Origin: MAG-121220-bin8 sp965655865 | GTDB taxonomy: Bacteria; Bacteroidota; Bacteroidia; Flavobacteriales; Flavobacteriaceae | Reading direction: 5' to 3' | Assembly (NCBI GenBank): GCA_965655865.1 | Contig: CBFHJJ010000001.1 | Location: 184,234-248,233 of the forward strand | DNA: 64,000 nt | Shown here: positions 59,369 to 64,000 of the stretch, piece after piece | How the letters are laid out: each line of letters starts with the position of its first letter | How positions within the stretch are numbered: position 1 is the first letter of the stretch | The notes under the pieces: generated by a model | Databases searched by the model: none | Told to the model about the DNA's origin: nothing | The model's input: only the letters and a program-made list of their open reading frames with translations | Made by a program: the position numbers and the translations under genes

Positions 59369-59482
59369 ATGGAAACATTAATGTGGTTAGCACTTGCGGG
59401 TGTAGTAATGGTAGTAGGAAAATGGATAGGTAAAAAAATATGGCCTGAGGATTGGGAGGAGTTTGATAATCGTTATAAATAA
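59369..59482 (+). CDS. Tiny membrane peptide, 37 aa
   Basis: METLMWLALAGVVMVVGKWI then GKKIWPEDWEEFDNRYK: one transmembrane helix followed by a charged tail. Last gene before the nuclease/RNA locus. Confidence 0.5.
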   Translation: METLMWLALAGVVMVVGKWIGKKIWPEDWEEFDNRYK

Positions 59483-59503
59483 TATAAATTATTAATATTT
59501 TTC

Positions 59504-59534
59504 TTGGTATACTAATATATTAATTATATATTTG
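59504..59534 (+). promoter_or_regulatory. Bacteroidota-type promoter of the guide-RNA/nuclease locus
   Basis: TTG at 59504-59506 and TATATTTG at 59527-59534, 20 bases apart. The predicted RNA start is near 59540, just upstream of the first scaffold, so scaffold 1, array 1 and the nuclease would share one transcript. Confidence 0.78.
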
Positions 59535-59553
59535 TATCGATAATAAAAATAAC

Positions 59554-59654
59554 ATATAAGAGTATGTTGTAATGCTCAAGGTGAATCATGAATAAACATG
59601 ATTTCGGGGGAGACCCACTCACCAAATACTATAATGTTGTATAGTATATACAAC
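59554..59654 (+). ncRNA. Guide-RNA scaffold copy 1 (omegaRNA/tracr-like), 101 nt
   Basis: This stretch is repeated as a 103-nt relative after the nuclease gene (61112-61214). Hairpin 1 pairs GAGTAT with ATGCTC (59560-59577). An outer stem pairs GGTGA (59580-59584) with TCACC (59619-59623) and encloses hairpin 2, ATCATG-aataaa-CATGAT (59585-59602), and a small GGG/CCC hairpin. Then comes TACTATA, which can pair with TATAGTA (59640-59646) or give way to GTTGTATA-gta-TATACAAC (59636-59654). The last 14 nt are the array repeat. Differences from copy 2 are compensatory in stems. Position next to a TnpB-like gene argues for its guide-RNA scaffold. Confidence 0.82.
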
Positions 59655-59757
59655 TAAAAGTTGTTATATAATAATAAAATAGTATATACAACTGAAGGAC
59701 TTATTAGATGCTAATAAAATAGTATATACAATTGTTTCTATATAAATATAGTTTATT
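59641..59757 (+). repeat. CRISPR-like mini-array 1: three 14-nt repeats with guide-like spacers
   Basis: ATAGTATATACAAC occurs at 59641-59654 (scaffold end), 59679-59692 and, with final T, 59719-59732. Spacers are 24 nt (59655-59678) and 26 nt (59693-59718). The last seven spacer bases (TAATAAA) are shared before repeats 2 and 3, so the repeat may be 21 nt and the unique parts 17 and 19 nt. A third guide-like segment, 59733-59757, leads directly into the nuclease ATG. The unique parts differ from one another and from array 2. Confidence 0.75.
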
Positions 59758-61101
59758 ATGATAAAAACACGTAAAATCAAACTCTTGGTGAAGGGAGATT
59801 CACAAGAAAAACGAGAAGGTAAAAAAATGGTTATTGACACTATTAAAAGTTGTGTCAGATTGTCTAATGAGGTTATTAGGGCTACATTACCGAATCAGTT
59901 TGATCTTTACGAGATGACTCACGGTGAAAATAAGATGAGTATAAAGGATGCAAAGAAAAAAATCCTCGAGAAGTTCTCAGCTAACAGTTTAGAGGGTGTT
60001 CCTTATAACTATAGTAAGTTGAGGTCTGAGATACCTTCGTGTATTCGTGCCTCATTAACTAAGAATATTTATTCCACTATGAAAAACAATCTATATGATA
60101 TGATTAGGGGAGAGATGTCCATACCGTCATATACCAATACGGCACCCATACCTATTAATTTCACTTCTTTAGTTGGTAAGGAAGGTGCTGGTAAGGTTTT
60201 CAAAATGGATGAGGATGGATACTACTATTTTATTTTCCCAAAATTGAAAGTTTCTTTAAATCTATTTTTTGGTAAGGATCGTTCTAATAATAAGGTTATT
60301 GTAGAAAGAATTATTTCGGGGGAGTACAAATTATGTGATTCATGTGTACAGTCAAAGGATAATGAATTGTATTTGTTACTAACGTATAATCAACCCGAAA
60401 AAGAACAATTGAATTCCAATAAGGTAATGGGTATTGATATGGGTATAAACAGACCAGTTTCCATACACATACTTAATCAGAAGTTCCAACCTTATCAAAT
60501 AAGTTTGGGGGAAAAGATTCATTATGAAAGAACCAAACTTAGAAAAATGAGACAAAACCTACAGAGTGGATTAAAATTCTCTAAAGGTGGTCATGGTAGA
60601 AAGAAGAAGATTGCATCGTTGGAAAGATTAAAGGATAAGGAGAAGAATTGGTCACGAACAATGAATCATACTATTTCCAAGAGTATTATTGATGTGGCGG
60701 TAAAAAACAATGTTGGTACAATTCGAATGGAAGATCTTACAGGGATTACCAAAAACACAAAAAATCCATTCTTAAAAAGTTGGGCTTACTATCAGTTACA
60801 GACCGATATTGAATACAAGTCAAAGGTCGAGGGAATTACCATTGAATGGGTTAAACCTAAGAACACATCTATTACCTGTCCCACATGTGGAAATGTAGAT
60901 AAAGAAAATCGTAGTTCGGAGGATGTGACTAAATTCTCATGTATAAATTCGGTATGTAAGGATTATGATAAGAAAAAAGACGCTGACGTAGTTGCGGCAG
61001 AAAATATAAGTAAATCGGTGGGGTATTCAGTTAAACCTAAAAGTAAAAAAGGTAGAATGATGAAGATTACAACGGTAGATACAAAAGTTCCTTCAAATTA
61101 G
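59758..61101 (+). CDS. TnpB/Cas12-like RNA-guided nuclease, 447 aa
   Basis: The C-terminal RuvC domain has all three acidic residues: VMGIDMGINRPVSI (Asp227), TIRMEDLTGI (Glu325) and KKKDADVVAAENIS (Asp408/410). Between the second and third lies a zinc ribbon, CPTCG at 374-378 and CINSVC at 395-400. WAYYQLQTDIEYKSKVEGIT and WVKPKNTSITCP are typical TnpB/OrfB segments. The N-terminal ~220 residues (basic helices and beta strands) would be the WED/REC lobe. TnpB and Cas12 cut double-stranded DNA next to a short motif under guidance of RNA. Length is near TnpB (~400) and Cas12f, longer than average TnpB. No TnpA transposase, Cas1 or Cas2 is present. The nearby scaffolds are the likely guide RNA. 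The triad is intact, so it is not a nuclease-dead repressor. Confidence 0.87.
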   Translation: MIKTRKIKLLVKGDSQEKREGKKMVIDTIKSCVRLSNEVIRATLPNQFDLYEMTHGENKMSIKDAKKKILEKFSANSLEGVPYNYSKLRSEIPSCIRASLTKNIYSTMKNNLYDMIRGEMSIPSYTNTAPIPINFTSLVGKEGAGKVFKMDEDGYYYFIFPKLKVSLNLFFGKDRSNNKVIVERIISGEYKLCDSCVQSKDNELYLLLTYNQPEKEQLNSNKVMGIDMGINRPVSIHILNQKFQPYQISLGEKIHYERTKLRKMRQNLQSGLKFSKGGHGRKKKIASLERLKDKEKNWSRTMNHTISKSIIDVAVKNNVGTIRMEDLTGITKNTKNPFLKSWAYYQLQTDIEYKSKVEGITIEWVKPKNTSITCPTCGNVDKENRSSEDVTKFSCINSVCKDYDKKKDADVVAAENISKSVGYSVKPKSKKGRMMKITTVDTKVPSN

Positions 61102-61111
61102 GTAAAATATT

Positions 61112-61214
61112 ATATAAGAGTGTGTTGTAACGCTCAAGGTGATCCATGAATAAACATGGTTAAGGGTCTATCGACCACTCACCAAATACTATAATGTTGT
61201 ATAGTGTATACAAT
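61112..61214 (+). ncRNA. Guide-RNA scaffold copy 2, 103 nt
   Basis: Starts 11 bases after the nuclease stop. Same order of elements as copy 1: ATATAAGAGT start, hairpin 1 GAGTGT/ACGCTC, GGTGA/TCACC stem, hairpin 2 TCCATG-aataaa-CATGG, hairpin 3 GGTC/GACC, AAATACTATAATGTTGTAT and the terminal element, here ATAGTGTATACAAT. There is no TAnnTTTG box before it, so it is probably processed from the nuclease mRNA, as an omegaRNA would be. Confidence 0.82.
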
Positions 61215-61344
61215 TATCAAGTACGTCAATAAAAATAGTATATACAACAGCATTTATTATTCCGGATCGGATCAAAAGATAATTTTAGGAAATAGTATAT
61301 ACAACAATTAGCACATATATCATCATTGGATTCACAAAAGTTAT
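61201..61344 (+). repeat. CRISPR-like mini-array 2: three 14-nt repeats with spacers
   Basis: Repeat copies at 61201-61214 (ATAGTGTATACAAT), 61235-61248 and 61292-61305 (both ATAGTATATACAAC). Spacers are 20 nt (61215-61234) and 43 nt (61249-61291); a third guide-like segment, 61306-61344, runs to the ATG of the HNH gene. The 43-nt spacer could hold one guide plus leftover sequence. Confidence 0.72.
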
Positions 61345-61830
61345 ATGGGTAGACGCAATAAATGGACATACGATAAAATAAAAGAGGTTACTAAAAACTA
61401 TCAGGGGGAATCTCTTAATAGTTTAAAAAAGAAACACGGATACTCAGGTATGGTAGGTCATATAAAAAGACATGGGTATACTGCACAGGAGTTTGGTTTG
61501 GTAATTAGAAAGATTCGTGAGGACCGACAACATCGTGGGAAGTATAATAAACTAACTGAGTGGTCTTCTTATAAGAATATGAGGTTACGATGTTATGATC
61601 CAAAACACAGGGCATACAAATGGTATGGTGGTAAAGGTATAAAGGTTTGTGAAAGATGGATGAAACCACCTTATGGATTTCTAAATATGGTCAAAGATCT
61701 TGGGGAGAAACCTACACAAAAACATCAGATAGATCGTATAGATTCAGATAAGGATTATGGTCCTGAGAATTGTGTGTGGTCCACTCATAAGGAAAATCAA
61801 CAAAGGAGAAAAAAGCGGGGGTCTAACTAA
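61345..61830 (+). CDS. HNH endonuclease, phage/homing type, 161 aa
   Basis: AYKWYGGKGIKVCERWMKPP then GFLNMVKDLGEKPTQKHQID, RIDSDKDYGPENCVWSTHKE match the common phage HNH pattern (WYGGKGI, F, H-x-I-D-R-I-D, PENC-x-W). The N-terminal 60 residues (WTYDKIKEVTKNYQGESLNS) form a likely helix-turn-helix. These enzymes often act as free-standing homing endonucleases. The start lies directly behind array 2. Confidence 0.82.
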   Translation: MGRRNKWTYDKIKEVTKNYQGESLNSLKKKHGYSGMVGHIKRHGYTAQEFGLVIRKIREDRQHRGKYNKLTEWSSYKNMRLRCYDPKHRAYKWYGGKGIKVCERWMKPPYGFLNMVKDLGEKPTQKHQIDRIDSDKDYGPENCVWSTHKENQQRRKKRGSN

Positions 61831-61839
61831 TATCAATAT
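61811..61839 (+). repeat. 29-bp direct repeat, left copy
   Basis: AAAAGCGGGGGTCTAACTAA followed by TATCAATAT spans the last codons and stop of the HNH gene and the start region of the GIY-YIG gene. It recurs with one extra G at 62482-62511, bracketing the GIY-YIG gene. Confidence 0.9.
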
Positions 61840-62476
61840 GAGTATAGAGATAAAAATAAGGGAGGTAATAAAAAAACATTTAGGTTATAATCCTATTCTA
61901 TGGAAGATGACACGAGAAGAAGTTCAAAATGTCTTTATGCCCTTTTTCGATCCTGAAATAAAAGAGGGTGTGTACTTTCTTTATGAAGGTGATAATTTAG
62001 TTTATATAGGTAGAAGTAGTAATTTAATTAAAAGAATTAAATCACATATAAGTAGAAACAGATTTCATTGGGATAAGGTTAAATCGGTGGTCACAACAGA
62101 CAAAAGATTATCAGTGGATATTGAACATGCACTTCTAATGAATTTTCCAACTCCCAATAACGTTAAACCAAGAGTATCTTTGAAGATACCTGATCTTTAC
62201 AAATCTTACCGATCAAATTGGAAATCAACCGTAAAGATGTACGATATGATGTTGGAACAATATCATTCAGAAGGTTCGGTTAGACTGTTTGGACCTGTAC
62301 GATCTAAAAACCAGTTAGCCATTAAGTTTCTTTCTGTTAATGAACAAGAGAAAGTAGATAGGATTAATAAGAATCATGTTATTTCGTTAAATAATTTGCG
62401 GATGAGTTTAGAAGAATTTAAAGAGGAGTACCGTAAAAAAACGATAGGTGAACCCCATACCCTCACATACCATTAA
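61838..62476 (+). CDS. GIY-YIG endonuclease, 212 aa
   Basis: ATG at 61838 (MSIEIKIREVIKKHLGYNPI). The nuclease core is GVYFLYEGDNLVYIGRSSNL then IKRIKSHISRNRFHWDKVKS: VYF and VYIGRSSNL replace the GIY and YIG motifs, with the Arg and His of the family in place, and SVDIEHALLMNFPTPNN supplies the metal Glu. C-terminal part may bind DNA. Likely a homing endonuclease; it is bracketed by a direct repeat. Confidence 0.82.
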   Translation: MSIEIKIREVIKKHLGYNPILWKMTREEVQNVFMPFFDPEIKEGVYFLYEGDNLVYIGRSSNLIKRIKSHISRNRFHWDKVKSVVTTDKRLSVDIEHALLMNFPTPNNVKPRVSLKIPDLYKSYRSNWKSTVKMYDMMLEQYHSEGSVRLFGPVRSKNQLAIKFLSVNEQEKVDRINKNHVISLNNLRMSLEEFKEEYRKKTIGEPHTLTYH

Positions 62477-62710
62477 ATCCTAAAAGCGGGGGGTCTAACT
62501 AATATCAATATAGATAATACTATAGATGAAATAGATATAGTTATAGTATATGTTATTCTTAAAACTCATAGGTATACTGATACTATTCTATATAGGAATG
62601 AATAGGTTCTTCAAATGGTTAGATAAGTAGAAATACTCAATTACCATACGTATAAATTAAAAAGTATTATACGTAACTACATATAGAATATAGATAAAGT
62701 ACTATAGTAT
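62477..62710 (+). other. Intergenic, AT-rich, with repeat copy and many TATAG words
   Basis: Holds the right copy of the 29-bp repeat (62482-62511) and then a stretch rich in ACTATAG, CTATATAG and ATAGTATATG. Two ATAGTATATGT words (about 62543 and 62705) resemble the first nine bases of the array repeat but lack TACAAC. No gene visible beyond a 10-codon ORF. Confidence 0.5.
62482..62511 (+). repeat. 29-bp direct repeat, right copy
   Basis: Same as the left copy with one additional G in the G-run. Six bases after the GIY-YIG stop. Confidence 0.9.
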
Positions 62711-63181
62711 ATGTATAAGAATATAATCCCAACTCTCATAGTAGTAATCTCTCTAATAGGTAATAGTCTATATAGTCAAATAGATTGTAGTCCCTATCAT
62801 AAAATCAAAAACTATACTATAGAAGAAGGAGTAAAATATAAATTCTCTATAGGGTTATGTCATCATTACAATAGTGGTTCTATAGACATAGGTTATAAGA
62901 ATCATTATGTAAGTCTTATCTCTATGACAAGAAAAATATATAGTAGTATGGTTCCTATGAATGATGAATTCTATATAGGGTATACGTATGATTATACTAT
63001 AGGGAAAAAAGGAAATCATCACGTAGGTTCTACCCTCGCATTTCAGATCCATAATCGTGAACCTGTAGTCAGATTCTATATAGATAAAAGAATCTATAAA
63101 AGGTTCTTCTTACATGGATCCTCTATACAGGTTTCTAATAGAATTAACCATCTCATAGGTGGTCTGAAAGTAGTACTGTAG
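62711..63181 (+). CDS. Secreted beta-rich protein, 156 aa
   Basis: MYKNIIPTLIVVISLIGNSLYSQ is a signal peptide with cleavage after YSQ, typical of Bacteroidota exported proteins. The mature part alternates hydrophobic and polar residues (YKFSIGLCHHYNSGSIDIGY, then VGSTLAFQIHNREPVVRFYI), like a small outer-membrane or beta-barrel protein. Codon use differs from neighbours, with many TATA/TATAG words, hinting at separate origin. Function unknown. Confidence 0.6.
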   Translation: MYKNIIPTLIVVISLIGNSLYSQIDCSPYHKIKNYTIEEGVKYKFSIGLCHHYNSGSIDIGYKNHYVSLISMTRKIYSSMVPMNDEFYIGYTYDYTIGKKGNHHVGSTLAFQIHNREPVVRFYIDKRIYKRFFLHGSSIQVSNRINHLIGGLKVVL

Positions 63182-63692
63182 TCATACAAAATTACCCCCT
63201 CACATCTCTCCTATTGTCATACATCCATAATTGTCATACAATGTATAAAAGTCATACAAAAGTGTCTTAAAACGTACGTATTACAGTCCTTTTTTGTCGT
63301 AATAAACTTTTCCCCTCTGGTAGGGTCCCTATCGACAGTTTTTTACCCTCACGTATATAATATCCCATAATCTACCACTTTTTACCACTTCTAAAAATAG
63401 TGTAGGGTATTGTGTCCTGTGTGAATCAAAGACATAAATTTATTATTTTTATAGAATTATACCTTTAGAGGTGTCTGAGAGGGGTATCACTGGATTATTA
63501 TTATACGTCATACACAGGTCCCCACGGTATAAAAGAAAGTCCATTATATGGGAACAATATAACGATTATAATTTTATACTTTGTGGGTAGAGTATAAACA
63601 AAAAAAGGTTATAGAATAAACTATAACCGATCGGGTATATTAATATATAAAAGGTAATTTATTATACCTGTTCGGGGGTACGAATGTCATAC
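63181..63692. repeat. Six dispersed copies of GTCATAC
   Basis: GTCATAC lies at 63181, 63216, 63233, 63251, 63507 and 63686, mostly followed by A and preceded by T or A. Four sit within 77 bases. It occurs in a gene-free region and resembles a protein binding site cluster, but no palindrome is present. Confidence 0.6.
63606..63632 (-). terminator. Hairpin terminator, minus strand
   Basis: GGTTATAG-aataaa-CTATAACC is a perfect 8-bp stem-loop; read on the minus strand it is followed by seven Ts. Probably ends the transcript of the gene at 63790-64000. Confidence 0.65.
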
Positions 63693-63753
63693 ACTGTGCG
63701 GATAACAATCGATGGTTCAGGATCCTGATGAAGGTTGTACTGTGCGGATAACA
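63693..63753. repeat. 15-bp direct repeat, 46 bases apart
   Basis: ACTGTGCGGATAACA at 63693-63707 and 63739-63753. Possible binding site pair. Confidence 0.7.
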
Positions 63754-63789
63754 TTGTACGTCCTTTTGCTTAACCGTTCATCGGAAAAG

Positions 63790-64000
63790 TTATACAATTT
63801 GTCCGTTGTCAATTATACTACCACTCGTAGTAAGTGAGAATGATCGACCACCAATTTCAAAGAATGTGTGAATCTCAATATCAAAGTTAGAGAAGAAGAA
63901 CTTCATACGACTTGACATTTCCTTAGGGGTGAAAGGTGCGTCCTTAAAAATTAGTTGTAGAACTCGCAGCGGATCTAACGTTAATTTTTCAGGTTCTTGA
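63790..64000 (-). CDS. C-terminal end of a minus-strand protein (start outside window)
   Basis: The minus strand is open from the window edge to TAA at 63790-63792, giving 69 residues: QEPEKLTLDPLRVLQLIFKD, then MSSRMKFFFSNFDIEIHTFF and GSIIDNGQIV. The codon use fits a real gene. No family can be assigned from this fragment. Confidence 0.65.
   Translation of the reverse strand, partial: QEPEKLTLDPLRVLQLIFKDAPFTPKEMSSRMKFFFSNFDIEIHTFFEIGGRSFSLTTSGSIIDNGQIV

Larger units (their letters stand above)
63182..63789. other. 608-base gene-free region between convergent genes
   Basis: No credible ORF in either strand. It contains the GTCATAC words, a minus-strand hairpin terminator, and two copies of ACTGTGCGGATAACA. 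The unusual length for such a compact genome suggests regulatory, origin or packaging-related function. Confidence 0.5.

Noticed and set aside
59758..61101. Complete IS605/IS607 transposon
   Set aside because: No tyrosine or serine transposase is adjacent, and having a scaffold on both sides of the gene does not fit the single right-end omegaRNA of these elements.
59554..61344. Classical CRISPR array
   Set aside because: Repeats are only 14-21 nt, spacers of 20-43 nt are irregular and no cas1, cas2 or leader exists. I describe it as CRISPR-like only.
62540..62715. Third mini-array after the GIY-YIG gene
   Set aside because: ATAGTATATGT words share only the first nine bases with the repeat, lack TACAAC, and no scaffold precedes them.
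63693..63753. lac operator-like sequence
   Set aside because: TGTGCGGATAACAAT resembles the lac operator core but lacks two bases, is not palindromic here and has no LacI context; coincidence is more likely.

Overview
This window reads as part of a large, AT-rich (roughly one third G+C), tightly packed bacteriophage genome. About 95% is coding, genes are small and often overlap by 4 to 11 bases, and there is a 3,844-residue tail fibre ending in an intramolecular chaperone. Several genes, and the two most striking RNA loci, follow a TTG or TTTG box and a TAnnTTTG box 19-20 bases apart, the Bacteroidota primary sigma-factor signature. The host is therefore most likely a Bacteroidota bacterium. 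No capsid, terminase, polymerase or tRNA gene is visible here, so the phage cannot be placed more precisely.

Layout. 1-1.3 kb: end of a carbamoyltransferase. 1.4-17 kb: receptor-binding block, with the giant fibre, a fibrinogen-like protein, two LamG-like proteins and small partners. 17.6-22.8 kb, minus strand: five overlapping sugar genes (two GT-A transferases, an NAD-dependent epimerase, two GT-B transferases). 23-30.6 kb: metabolism and modification, with an adenine/cytosine-N methyltransferase-like protein, DUF192, thymidylate synthase, a hotdog thioesterase, MetK, a chorismate-mutase-like protein, a PcfJ-like protein and an A-type Fe-S carrier. 30.6-43 kb: structural or packaged unknowns mixed with NagB, a PIG-L deacetylase, RmlC, a nucleotidase and a PH-domain membrane protein. 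43-59.5 kb: accessory region with lipoproteins, an OmpA-like protein, a metallopeptidase-like protein, a histone-H1-like peptide, a roughly 450-nt structured RNA with its own promoter and terminator, a MjaI-like restriction endonuclease, a DUF1796 protein, a second PcfJ-like protein, a 2OG-Fe(II) oxygenase and many one-helix membrane peptides. 59.5-62.5 kb: a cluster of mobile-type nucleases (TnpB/Cas12-like, HNH, GIY-YIG). 62.5-64 kb: a secreted beta-rich protein, a motif-rich intergenic region and the end of a minus-strand gene.

The best candidate for an undescribed system is at 59.5-61.35 kb. A TnpB/Cas12-like nuclease with an intact RuvC triad and zinc ribbon is flanked on both sides by a ~102-nt structured RNA scaffold. 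The two scaffold copies differ by compensatory base changes, so the RNA fold is conserved. Each scaffold ends in a 14-nt element and is followed by two more copies of that element, separated by unique guide-like stretches, forming a short CRISPR-like array. No TnpA, Cas1 or Cas2 is present. This looks like an RNA-guided nuclease with two mini-arrays carried by a phage, intermediate between TnpB/omegaRNA and type V CRISPR.

Three other signals stand out. A roughly 450-nt RNA closed by a 9-bp helix and containing several GNRA-capped hairpins lies at 50.5-50.98 kb. The tetramer CTAG is almost absent: I found one copy by eye in 64 kb, and the phage encodes a MjaI-like endonuclease, whose characterised family member cuts CTAG. 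Six unrelated proteins begin with a short helix ending in (L/I)-x-E, which resembles T4 capsid-targeting propeptides cut by the prohead protease.
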